64,000 bases of DNA from Oligoflexus sp. (GTDB lineage Bacteria; Bdellovibrionota_B; Oligoflexia; Oligoflexales; Oligoflexaceae). Below are positions 15,484-23,154 of this stretch, one piece after another. A program made the position numbers and the translations under genes. Every line of letters begins with the position of its first letter. The stretch's first letter is position 1. The stretch covers positions 1 through 64,000 of the forward strand of contig NZ_DASTAT010000055.1 of NCBI RefSeq assembly GCF_035712445.1, given 5' to 3'. The notes beneath the pieces are model-generated. The model saw only the letters and a list, made by a program, of their open reading frames with translations, was not told the DNA's origin and did not search any database.

Positions 15484-16644
15484 TTATCCATCCACTGAAG
15501 TTTTGCCATCATCCTGGAAGAGTGGCTTGCCCACCGGACCAAAGCCCAAGGGCTGGTTGTTTTTCTTGTCTCGTTTGACAGGCACGGCTTCTTCCATCGG
15601 CTCCTTGTCCTTTTCCTTTTTATCGCGAGCCGCCTGTTTACGCAACTGAGCCTGAGCTTCATACTGCTGCTTCCGACGTTCCGCGTCCTCATCAGCCAGA
15701 AGATGCCAGGCCCGCTGGTACTCGTCGAATTTCTCGGGGCGATACTTGATCGCCTTGTCAAAGGCCTCCAGCTCCCCGCTTGAATAGTACAGCCGGGGCA
15801 GATACTGACGGGCGACCTCGGGGAAATATTCGTTGTCGATCAGCTGCTGCAGATAAGGAATGCACTCTTTGATGCGATTGAGCATGAGCAGCGCCTGCAC
15901 CGCATCAATGCAAAGGAAATTCGGCTTATTGAAGCGCTCAAAGGCCATCTCGATCAGGCGCAGAGCAAGCTTCGGCGCGCCGGAATAGAGATAAAGGTCG
16001 ATCAGGGGCAAAATGATGGACATTTCAAAAATGCCCTGTTTGATGGCGGAAACCAACAGTTTTTCCGTCATCTTGATATCATCCTGGCGCCGATAATAGA
16101 GCGCCAGGGCGGCCGTCGCGACGGGAGCCTTCTGACCGCTCTGGACGATTTCCGTCAGAATACGAAAGCCGGTCTGAATCTGGCCTTCCGCCATCTTCGC
16201 CGCGGCCCTGCGCACATCGACGAGGTAACCCTGCGACCACTTTTCGCAGAGCTGATCCATCCCTTCCAGAAGGGTCTTCGGTGAAATAGGCTTCGGCACC
16301 ATCACGGGGTCACCCATGCTGGCCATGCATTTGAAGTCAGTCTCATTGTGCTGGGAACAGATGATAAGAGTCGGCGTGATGCAGGCGACCTGATGGAAAA
16401 GCTGTTCCCTTTGAATGATCGCCGCAGGATCCTGCTCGGTATCGTCGATGATCAGCATCGAGGCCTTGCCGATCGCCGTGTTGGCAAAAGCCGCTTCTTC
16501 CGAATTGGTCGTTTCAAGTATCTTCCACTCGCGCTTCGAGAGGATATCCTTCAGCTCGATGCCGATCGCTCTTTGACTCGTGCTATAGGCGATGGCCCAG
16601 CGATTTTCCCAGGTTTCCGCCTGCTTTTTGATGCGAATACCCAC
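15484..16644 (-). CDS. Degenerate receiver domain fused to TPR-like helical repeats
   Basis: A 386-residue cytoplasmic protein. Residues 15-130 follow the CheY-like pattern (IIDDTEQD at the acceptor strand, PTLIICS, and VPKPISP with the conserved Lys-Pro). The N-terminal acidic pair that binds magnesium is replaced by AYST, so phosphorylation is doubtful. Residues 140-330 are helical repeats of tetratricopeptide type. The tail is strongly charged (RDKKEKDKEPMEE). This combination suggests a scaffold that reads out another signal by protein contact. It lies 9 bases after a PilZ gene and just before the aspartoacylase-like gene, so c-di-GMP signalling may be upstream of it. No standard family name fits. 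Confidence 0.8.
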   Translation of the reverse strand: MGIRIKKQAETWENRWAIAYSTSQRAIGIELKDILSKREWKILETTNSEEAAFANTAIGKASMLIIDDTEQDPAAIIQREQLFHQVACITPTLIICSQHNETDFKCMASMGDPVMVPKPISPKTLLEGMDQLCEKWSQGYLVDVRRAAAKMAEGQIQTGFRILTEIVQSGQKAPVATAALALYYRRQDDIKMTEKLLVSAIKQGIFEMSIILPLIDLYLYSGAPKLALRLIEMAFERFNKPNFLCIDAVQALLMLNRIKECIPYLQQLIDNEYFPEVARQYLPRLYYSSGELEAFDKAIKYRPEKFDEYQRAWHLLADEDAERRKQQYEAQAQLRKQAARDKKEKDKEPMEEAVPVKRDKKNNQPLGFGPVGKPLFQDDGKTSVDG

Positions 16645-16653
16645 TTCAGCCCC

Positions 16654-17433
16654 CTAGACGGCGTTGCCCATTTGCAGCTCTTTGATATAGCGCCCGACTT
16701 CCAGCATAAATTCACGCGGCGGATTGAGGAAGGCCATCCCCATCTTATACTTCTGAATCGAATAGCCCGCCTCCGCCGTCGTGGTGCGTTCCCTGATACG
16801 CTTGGTCCAGCGCAGTTCCAGGCCGATCGGAATAGGCTTCATCATCGGAAAAACCAGCTGGGCGCGCGTGCAGGTCGGATTCGCTTCGACCCAATTCAAA
16901 AGCGCAGGAAAGCGCGTTTCCACGCACACGCCACCAAAGCTGATGTCACTCACCGAGGCCCAGCTGGCCAGCGGCTGATAGAGTCCAAAGACAGGAGGCG
17001 CGGCGATGTCATTCGCATCGATGATCCAGGCCTTGGGATCGACGAAAGGCATCCGGTCCTCGGCGGTTTTAAAACGCTGGGCTATGCGCCGCTCGGCCTT
17101 GGACAGCGTCGCAGGAAGGTTGACGTAAACTCCGGCCGGAGTATGCTGGATCACGGAAGTGTTGAAGGCGATCCTTTTATCCGTGCCGAAGACTTCGACG
17201 ATCAGATCCGAATGCGGCAGAAGACGAGCCAGGCCATGATCGGAAATGCTGCCGAGCACGAAAGAAGGCGGACGGGAATTGAAGAAGGTATCCCCAAAGG
17301 CGAAACGCACACCCAGTTTCCGCTCCTGAACGGGACGTATGATGCCCTCGGCCCGTGTATCCGAAAGTTCCGTAATGATTTTGCGTATGATCGCGGGATC
17401 CGCTATTTCACCGGAAGGGGCGTAACGACTCAT
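16654..17433 (-). CDS. PilZ domain protein, YcgR-like two-domain architecture
   Basis: A 259-residue protein. The N-terminal half (about 30-110) resembles the YcgR-N beta domain. The PilZ domain follows with R115-R116xxxR120 in RRIAQR and D163xS165xxG168 in DISFGG, the residues that hold a c-di-GMP dimer. Both motifs are intact, so binding is expected. YcgR proteins brake flagellar motors; others control adhesion or secretion. First gene of a three-gene run with the pseudo-receiver/TPR and hydrolase genes. The target process is not visible from context. Confidence 0.88.
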   Translation of the reverse strand: MSRYAPSGEIADPAIIRKIITELSDTRAEGIIRPVQERKLGVRFAFGDTFFNSRPPSFVLGSISDHGLARLLPHSDLIVEVFGTDKRIAFNTSVIQHTPAGVYVNLPATLSKAERRIAQRFKTAEDRMPFVDPKAWIIDANDIAAPPVFGLYQPLASWASVSDISFGGVCVETRFPALLNWVEANPTCTRAQLVFPMMKPIPIGLELRWTKRIRERTTTAEAGYSIQKYKMGMAFLNPPREFMLEVGRYIKELQMGNAV

Positions 17434-17478
17434 AGTTCACCTACCCTGAAGGCTTTCCCCCTATTGTAACATAAGAGT

Positions 17479-18765
17479 TTAGAAGTCGCGCGCCAAACCA
17501 AAACGGAGGCCACTTTCCTGAAAGCGCCCGGTGACGGCGCCAGCGGACTGACGGGTATTATAAAGATAGAGACCGAGGAAAGGCTGCATCGACCAGACGG
17601 TCAGAGGCGCGATCCAGCGTCCGTGGATCTCGCGGCTGCCGCTCTTCAGGAACAAAAGAGCAAAGGCGAGGCGACTCGGATAATGCTGGCTCGCCAGGTG
17701 AATTCCATAATCGGTGAATTTCTGATCGTTCTGCTGCAGCGGCATCTGCACAAGGCCCGCAACCGGCCCCAGCATAAGCGACCAGTCGGTCGTCCGCACA
17801 TGAGTATTGAGAAGATCGAGCCCCAGCGCGACATGAAAACGAATCCGCTTCTGCTCGGTATTCGGCGCCTGCGCCCCACCCGCTTCATAATCCGTGCGGG
17901 TCGCATGCGTATCCAGCGTGCCCGAGATTGAAAAATTCGGCGCTAAAAAATACTGGCCGCCCCCGCCTGAACCAAGACCGGTGCTGGGTTCCGCTTCGAA
18001 ACGATCCTTTTTATCTATACTGAAATCCTCGCGCAGATAACGCAGCCAGACATAGGCCTCATGCTTTCTTTGAAGAGGAGGAAGATCAGGAGCCGACGAG
18101 CGCCCCACCCAGGAAGCCATGAGACCATCTTCGGGTCCACTCAATAAATCCTTGTCTTCCGGCTCATAAACCACCTGGTCGTCATCGGGCGCTGTCACAT
18201 CAAGAGCAACATCGGGCACCTTCGGCTGCTCCTTCGCAGCTCCCGCAATACCCAAAGCCTCCCAGCGAAAACGCAGATCCGTGACGGGAACATAGCGACC
18301 TTGATTCGTCAGGCCGCGCACGCGAATCAGCCAGGGCGCACCGATCTTATGCAGCCGTGCACCGAGTTCATCCGTTTCCAACCAGCGCGTGCGCACGGTA
18401 TGACGGCTGACCCAAAGACGATAGCGCTTGACCTGCGGTACCGGTGACCAATCCAGGCGCGCCAGCTGCTGGTCCTGGGTCCCGTCCAAAAGAGCGAGAA
18501 CGGCTTCCTGCCACAGGATTTTTTCCTGCTGCCGGACCCTTACGTAATAGACAGCCGTGTCGGGAAAATTTACGAGGTACTCACTTTTTTCACCGAGCTT
18601 CAAAGTCACGAGCACGCTCTGAAAGTTCGGATCACGAGCCATTTCCAGGGTTCCGGGCTGCTGCCCCAGAACGCCCATGCGCAGGGGAAAGACTTCGGCA
18701 TATGCGGGACACAGCCCGAAACTCAGGCCCATGAGCAGGATAAACCTTGTAATCAATGGCTGCAT
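17479..18765 (-). CDS. Secreted outer-membrane beta-barrel-like protein
   Basis: About 428 residues from the ATG at 18765 (signal peptide MQPLITRFILLMGLSFGLCPAYA). Residues 30-170 look like a periplasmic beta-sandwich domain. A proline- and acid-rich linker follows (VTAPDDDQVVYEPEDKD). The last 190 residues show alternating hydrophobic strands ending in phenylalanine (FGLARDF), the usual signature of an outer-membrane barrel. No family recognised. It is the same strand as the PilZ operon and starts 45 bases upstream of that gene's start region, so it may lead the same transcript. Confidence 0.75.
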   Translation of the reverse strand: MQPLITRFILLMGLSFGLCPAYAEVFPLRMGVLGQQPGTLEMARDPNFQSVLVTLKLGEKSEYLVNFPDTAVYYVRVRQQEKILWQEAVLALLDGTQDQQLARLDWSPVPQVKRYRLWVSRHTVRTRWLETDELGARLHKIGAPWLIRVRGLTNQGRYVPVTDLRFRWEALGIAGAAKEQPKVPDVALDVTAPDDDQVVYEPEDKDLLSGPEDGLMASWVGRSSAPDLPPLQRKHEAYVWLRYLREDFSIDKKDRFEAEPSTGLGSGGGGQYFLAPNFSISGTLDTHATRTDYEAGGAQAPNTEQKRIRFHVALGLDLLNTHVRTTDWSLMLGPVAGLVQMPLQQNDQKFTDYGIHLASQHYPSRLAFALLFLKSGSREIHGRWIAPLTVWSMQPFLGLYLYNTRQSAGAVTGRFQESGLRFGLARDF

Positions 18766-18902
18766 CAAACCCCTACCCCATAAAAGGTATTTCAAAAGTG
18801 TCCTTCGGAATATTTCCCAGAGAGTTGAGAACCTTGCTGCGACCTTGAATCCAGGCTAAGATCACCCAGACGATCGGCAGCCATGGAAGGAACCTGGTCG
18901 AA

Positions 18903-19520
18903 ATGAAATCAATCGGCATTTATTATCGTGTTTCCACCGAGAAGCAGGATCTGGAAAGTCAGAAGCATGCGGTGGAGGACTGGCTCGCGCGTCTGGATCC
19001 AGCACGGCAACCCAAACGGGTCCAAATCTTTGAAGACGAAGGTCTGAGCGGGACCGACAGCACGCGTCCGGGATATCTGGCCCTGCTCGCCGCGGCTCAG
19101 GCTCAAAAAATAGACACCATCGTGGTCTACCGACTCGATCGCTTCAGTCGTAATGCCACCGAAGCGATTCGCACGCTATTGGCTCTGGATGAAGTGGGCG
19201 TGGGATTTATTTCCGTGACGCAGCCGGTTTTGAATCTGGGTCATGAAAATCCTTTCCGCCGCACGATGCTGGCTGCGTTCGCCGAGATCGCGGAAATTGA
19301 AAGGCAGACGATCGTCACGCGCGTGAAAGCCGGACTGGAAGCGGCGCGGCAGCGCGGCGTGAAGCTGGGGGCTCCGAGTAAAATTTCACCGGAACTGAAG
19401 GAGCGCGTGCAGACTCTGCGCAGGGAAGGCCAGAGTTTTCGGGCCATCGCGCAGCAGTTGGAAGTGAGTTATGGTCTGGTGTATAAGGCGGCCCAGGAGG
19501 ATGCGGCCGCCGCAGAGTGA
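18903..19520 (+). CDS. Serine recombinase (resolvase/invertase family), copy 2
   Basis: A 205-residue paralogue of the enzyme at 10816-11439. The catalytic serine is S11 in GIYYRVSTEKQ. Shared blocks include DTIVVYRLDRFSRNATEAI, VLNLGHENPFRRTMLAAF and EIAEIERQTIV. The DNA-binding tail is GQSFRAIAQQLEVSYGLVYK. Over the central 90 residues the two proteins are close to identical, whereas their arms and HTH tails differ, so they may recognise different sites. The nucleotide sequences have diverged clearly, so the duplication is not recent. Orientation is opposite to copy 1, with both pointing outward from the enclosed block. Confidence 0.93.
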   Translation: MKSIGIYYRVSTEKQDLESQKHAVEDWLARLDPARQPKRVQIFEDEGLSGTDSTRPGYLALLAAAQAQKIDTIVVYRLDRFSRNATEAIRTLLALDEVGVGFISVTQPVLNLGHENPFRRTMLAAFAEIAEIERQTIVTRVKAGLEAARQRGVKLGAPSKISPELKERVQTLRREGQSFRAIAQQLEVSYGLVYKAAQEDAAAAE

Positions 19521-19523
19521 CGA

Positions 19524-20069
19524 TCAGAACATCAAAACCGGCGCGATTTCCGCTTCGGGAGCCAGTCCATCTATATGAGCGCGAATCACATCGCGCTCCG
19601 AGATCATCGTGGTCTTGCTCATCAAAGCCTTGCCGAAGTCCTGAAGTTTCTCCTGGGTAATCTGCATCGGCAGATTCTTGCGGAACTCTATCCATAGGGG
19701 CAGCATGCGCACGGCGTTTTCCAGGTTCTGCCGCAGCTTATCCTGAAACTGCAGAGCCTGGATGATCGGATGAATGACGCTCTGCACTTCCGCGTGTTCA
19801 CCAGCAAGGTCTTCCAGGTTTTTGATCAGCTTCACGAAGTTTTCGCGGTTACTATTCCCAAAGCGCAGACTGATCGCCTTCTGCAAGCCCTGGATGGCGG
19901 CGATGCTCTCGGCCGAGATTTGCGACACGCGGGCGGTATTCTGCAAAAGAAGGTCGATCGCTTCGGTAACGCGCGCCGTGGAGGTTTCCGATTCCTGGGC
20001 GCACCACTCCAAAGTCTTCTGACTGAAGACGTGCATACGCTCGACCAGCTGATCCATCGTAAGTGTCAT
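19524..20069 (-). CDS. Helical protein with CheZ-like phosphatase motif (1)
   Basis: A 181-residue, almost wholly helical cytoplasmic protein. The motif ALQFQDKLRQNLEN places D110 and Q114 four residues apart, exactly as the D143/Q147 pair of CheZ (FQDLTGQ), which dephosphorylates CheY-P. CheZ itself is longer and ends in a CheY-binding helix, which I cannot identify here. The motif is also seen in uncharacterised chemotaxis-associated proteins. It follows a second protein of the same type by 17 bases, so the pair is an operon. It could act as a phosphatase for one of the receivers encoded elsewhere in this window. Function is inference from the motif. Confidence 0.7.
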   Translation of the reverse strand: MTLTMDQLVERMHVFSQKTLEWCAQESETSTARVTEAIDLLLQNTARVSQISAESIAAIQGLQKAISLRFGNSNRENFVKLIKNLEDLAGEHAEVQSVIHPIIQALQFQDKLRQNLENAVRMLPLWIEFRKNLPMQITQEKLQDFGKALMSKTTMISERDVIRAHIDGLAPEAEIAPVLMF

Positions 20070-20086
20070 GGGAAACTCCTGGAGAT

Positions 20087-20761
20087 TTAGAACTCGATAA
20101 AGATCGAACGCTGATCCTGGCCTTCGGGCGGCTTCTCATTCAAAACCAATTCATAGAAGGTTTTGGTTTCATCCACCGAGGACAGCACCTTGGCCAGTTC
20201 GCGGGCCACGTCTTCCAGCTGCTCAGGAGTCAATTCCTTGTGCAGAACGTCACCGATGTTCCACCAGGCGTGCACGACGTGCGCGAGGCGCTGACGGATC
20301 GCATCCTCGAACTGCATGGATGACAAGGCTGGCAGAACCTGCTCCTTGATCCCGCTGTCGAGGACGATCAAACCTTCCAGCTGCTTTTGCACAGCGGATA
20401 GACTGAGCCTTTGGCGTCTGAGTTCTTCGTCATCATCGATGCCAGGGACCGCATTAAGGTCTTCACCGGCGGCCATCCGCTCCTGCAGCGCGTTCACCAT
20501 ATCATCGACGTTGGCGTTGACCTCGTCTTTTTTCTTATCGATGTCGCCGGTCGAAAAATAGAGATCATAAAACTTACGAAGGGAGTCGAAGGCCGGTTTG
20601 TCCATATAATTGGCAGACAGTTCGAAAATGGCTCCAGTGCAGGCGGCTGCACCTGCCAGCGCTGCCTGCGTCAGGGATTCGAAAATACGAAGGAAGATGA
20701 CGTCCAGTTCTTCTTTCGCGATCATAGGCGATAACTTTTGAGCCGACGACGAATTTCCCAT
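20087..20761 (-). CDS. Helical protein with CheZ-like phosphatase motif (2)
   Basis: A 224-residue, largely helical soluble protein. The segment SMQFEDAIRQRLAHV contains D153 and Q157 in the CheZ spacing. The N-terminal third is Ala-rich (LTQAALAGAAACTGAIFELS), a charged loop occurs near 72-115, and the C-terminus is acidic. It is longer than its neighbour and the two are alignable mainly around the motif, so they could be distant paralogues forming a heterodimer. A promoter is visible upstream. No methyl-accepting protein or CheA lies next to it, apart from the CheA-like kinase at 29-31.7 kb. Confidence 0.7.
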   Translation of the reverse strand: MGNSSSAQKLSPMIAKEELDVIFLRIFESLTQAALAGAAACTGAIFELSANYMDKPAFDSLRKFYDLYFSTGDIDKKKDEVNANVDDMVNALQERMAAGEDLNAVPGIDDDEELRRQRLSLSAVQKQLEGLIVLDSGIKEQVLPALSSMQFEDAIRQRLAHVVHAWWNIGDVLHKELTPEQLEDVARELAKVLSSVDETKTFYELVLNEKPPEGQDQRSIFIEF

Positions 20762-20796
20762 GCAGCCGCACCTCGGGCGAAGTCTTGTTTACTAAA

Positions 20797-20824
20797 AGCA
20801 TAGCATGGAAATTCTTTGTACCAA
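20797..20824 (-). promoter_or_regulatory. Probable promoter of the CheZ-motif operon
   Basis: On the reverse strand, TTGGTA (20824-20819) and TATGCT (20802-20797) are separated by 16 bases, about 36 bases upstream of the start codon. Confidence 0.5.
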
Positions 20825-20842
20825 TAGGGTTGGCCGGAAAGA

Positions 20843-21054
20843 GCTTGAGGGGTCTCAAGTTTCGAAAGCTGTTTTTCCTGACGACGAACTTTCTAAGGCA
20901 GGGATATTCAGGGCTTACAAATTTTTGTTAAGGGACCAACGCCGAGTGCCGACTCTTTTCGCGAGGCTGCTGCTTGCAGTAGCCTAGGCTGAATACTCAG
21001 TCCTTGGTCCCCTCAAGCCTCCAGCCCACAAACGGGATGGAGGTTTTTCTTTTT
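20843..21054 (+). ncRNA. Candidate small RNA ending in a strong intrinsic terminator
   Basis: No protein frame is credible here, yet a strong plus-strand terminator closes the region although no plus-strand gene lies upstream. The ends pair: GCTTGAGGGG (20843-20852) with CCCCTCAAGC (21009-21018). Inside, GGGACCAA (20932-20939) pairs with TTGGTCCC (21004-21011), and AGGCTGCTGC (20964-20973) folds on GCAGTAGCCT (20976-20985). The end-closing stem around a long interior is reminiscent of 6S RNA in outline. I find no diagnostic 6S, SRP, tmRNA or RNase P sequence, and the outer and inner stems compete for three bases. The 5' boundary is a guess. Confidence 0.55.
21018..21054 (+). terminator. Intrinsic terminator of the candidate small RNA
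   Basis: CCTCCA (21018-21023) pairs with TGGAGG (21038-21043), and the inner CCC (21025-21027) with GGG (21034-21036). The tail is TTTTTCTTTTT on the plus strand. Confidence 0.85.
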
Positions 21055-21086
21055 GGGACTTTTACGAATTCGGCAGAGTTGCCGAT

Positions 21087-22037
21087 TCAGAATTTTTGCC
21101 GGTTTTCAATGTCACGCATCAGCGCCGACACCCACTCATCGCGGGGATCACTGTCCTGCAAGGGCTGCAGGATACGACGGGCTTCCGCGAACTGCTGCTT
21201 TTCGATCAGGGCCGACGCGATACGAATTTTCGCGACCCGCACCTGATTCGGTTTATAGGGTCCGTCTATGATCTGCTGATACTCGCGGATCCCATCTTCG
21301 ACGCGGCCCGCATCCACAAGCGCCTCGGCGAGGCCCTGGCGCGCGGTGTATTCTTTATAGCCATATTCGTAAACAGCTTTTTGCAGCGAGGCCACTGCTT
21401 CGGCGGGACGGCCCATGCTCATCAGCGCTGAACCTATCCCGTAATCCACATAGCCCGTTTTTCTGGGGTCATCCTGCATGGACCGCAGAAAGGCAAGGCC
21501 CTGGTCCCAGTTCCTTGTCTCTTCATAAACGCCGAGCAGCTCCTGAACCGCAGCTTCGTTGTCCGGGTTCACTTCCAAAGCGCGCTCCAGATAAGGCTGC
21601 GCCGCGCGGCTGTCATGCTTATCAATCAAAAGCAGCATGGCCATCTCAACCAGAGCGCCTTCATCACGGGGATCCTTCTGCAGAATACCAAGAAGTATAC
21701 TTTCGGCCTCGCGCCATTGCCCTGAATCGATCAACTGCATGGCGGTTTGCAGTTCGGAACCGTCCTTCGGTTGCGGAGTGCCTGCGGGCCGCGCAGTCGC
21801 GGGGCTGTTGCTGCTGCTTGACGAGTCGAGAGGAATGCTCGGCAGGACATCGACCCGAGGTCTTTTCCTGGATTCCACCGGATTCGCGGCCGACTCTTTG
21901 GGTTGGTCGAGTAAGGAATCCTGACGACCTTGGCTGCGCATAAAGAAGAGAACGCCCGCAGCCAGGGCCAGAAGAACACCCAATATCAATGCCGATCGCA
22001 GAAAATCCGACTGGTTTTTCGTATGCTTGCCTGCCAC
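21087..22037 (-). CDS. Membrane-anchored tetratricopeptide-repeat protein of the Bat operon
   Basis: About 316 residues from the GTG at 22037, chosen for the AGCGAGG site 7 bases upstream; a GTG 6 codons earlier is the alternative. One N-terminal TM helix (ALILGVLLALAAGVLFFM) precedes a Ser/Pro-rich linker and about five TPR units from residue 90 to 300 (for example AMQLIDSGQWREAESILLGIL, cited as DSGQWREAESILLGI). TPR proteins regularly accompany BatA/BatB (as BatC/BatE) and are thought to assemble a periplasmic or inner-membrane complex. It is the last gene of the operon, 67 bases after BatB. Assignment to the Bat set rests on position and architecture. Confidence 0.85.
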   Translation of the reverse strand: MAGKHTKNQSDFLRSALILGVLLALAAGVLFFMRSQGRQDSLLDQPKESAANPVESRKRPRVDVLPSIPLDSSSSSNSPATARPAGTPQPKDGSELQTAMQLIDSGQWREAESILLGILQKDPRDEGALVEMAMLLLIDKHDSRAAQPYLERALEVNPDNEAAVQELLGVYEETRNWDQGLAFLRSMQDDPRKTGYVDYGIGSALMSMGRPAEAVASLQKAVYEYGYKEYTARQGLAEALVDAGRVEDGIREYQQIIDGPYKPNQVRVAKIRIASALIEKQQFAEARRILQPLQDSDPRDEWVSALMRDIENRQKF

Positions 22038-22104
22038 GATGAGACCTCGCTCCACTTGAATGAGGCGATCATACTGGCGGAAAATCGGCGAGGCAATAGC
22101 TAAC

Positions 22105-23154
22105 TCACGAGCTTAAGGCAGGATCCCCAGTCTCTTTCCGGGCCGCTTCCGGCCTGCGCTTCCTGCTTCTCCACTGCCGCTGCAAAACTTCGCTCAGAAA
22201 GAGAAAGATCGCAAGGCCGGTCAACCAAGGGTGAACTTCGTTCCAGACTCTTTCCCTTTGACTCTGTTCGGTCTCTTTCAGCGGCGGGCGAATGGATTCC
22301 CTATAGAGCCGATCCAGCCCGAACTCCCCGGTTTCCGAGCGCAGAAAATGTCCACCGCTTGCCTCTGCAATTTGGCGTAATATCGTCTCATCGGGATGCG
22401 ACACAACGAGGCTGCCGCTCTCATCCTTCAAGAATCCGCCATCCGGCAAGGGGATGGGAGCCCCCTGCCCGCCCACGCTGATCGTGTGAATGGCAATGCC
22501 CTGCCCCGCTGCAGCCTTGGCCGCAACCAAAGGATCGGTGTCCTGATCCTCGCCATCACTGATCAGGATCATCGCCTTGCCCACACTCCCCGCTTCTGTT
22601 CCGTCCTGCAGAGCCTGCATGCCAAGCCGTATGGCCTGGCCCATCGACGTTCCCTGCACGGGGATGGAATCGCTATCGACCTGTTCCAGAAATAAGGAAA
22701 AGGCATTCATGTCCTGGGTCAAGGGGCATTGAATGAAACCCACGCCGGCAAAGAGCACCAGACCCAGTCGATCCCCATGCACGACCTTCATGAGGTCCAT
22801 GATTTCCCGCTTCGCGCGCACAAGCCGGCTCGGATCAATGTCCGCCGCATTCATGCTGCGCGACACATCCAGGACGATGACGACATCCGCGCCGTGTTTC
22901 TTCACATCCTTCCATTCAAATCCATAGCGCGGCCTTGCCAGCGCCAAGATCAAAGCGGCCACGGCCGTAAGGATCAAAACCCAGGAAAACCAGGGTTTGC
23001 GCAGCGCCCAGGCGGGCAGGAGCAAAGGCTGGAATTCGCGCCTGGTCAAAAGCTGCAGTCGCCTTTCATAGCGTTTTTGAATAAAGACGAGCGCAAAGGA
23101 CAGCGGAATCAATAGGAGCAGCAGCCAAAGCAGTTCCGGTCGGGCAAAGCTCAT
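22105..23154 (-). CDS. BatB-like von Willebrand factor A domain membrane protein
   Basis: A 349-residue protein. Two TM helices lie at the N-terminus (LLWLLLLLIPLSFALVF and FSWVLILTAVAALILALA). A vWA domain at about 85-290 has the MIDAS motif VLDVSRSM, the threonine region and ISDGEDQDT. A final TM helix (WLTGLAIFLFLSEVL) precedes a basic tail. The vWA domain binds divalent metal and partner proteins. Bat proteins were linked to aerotolerance and to envelope stress in Bacteroides and spirochaetes. The start overlaps the BatA stop by 4 bases. Normally a MoxR-family ATPase gene precedes such genes; here none is in the operon. Confidence 0.9.
   Translation of the reverse strand: MSFARPELLWLLLLLIPLSFALVFIQKRYERRLQLLTRREFQPLLLPAWALRKPWFSWVLILTAVAALILALARPRYGFEWKDVKKHGADVVIVLDVSRSMNAADIDPSRLVRAKREIMDLMKVVHGDRLGLVLFAGVGFIQCPLTQDMNAFSLFLEQVDSDSIPVQGTSMGQAIRLGMQALQDGTEAGSVGKAMILISDGEDQDTDPLVAAKAAAGQGIAIHTISVGGQGAPIPLPDGGFLKDESGSLVVSHPDETILRQIAEASGGHFLRSETGEFGLDRLYRESIRPPLKETEQSQRERVWNEVHPWLTGLAIFLFLSEVLQRQWRSRKRRPEAARKETGDPALSS

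Noticed and set aside
10816..19520. A transposon or prophage bounded by the two recombinases
   Set aside because: No transposase, integrase, phage structural genes or clear terminal repeats are present, and the enclosed genes look like ordinary envelope and signalling genes.
20843..21054. 6S RNA, tmRNA, SRP RNA or RNase P RNA
   Set aside because: The end-pairing suggested 6S RNA, but I find no diagnostic conserved sequence of any of these RNAs, so I report an unassigned RNA only.
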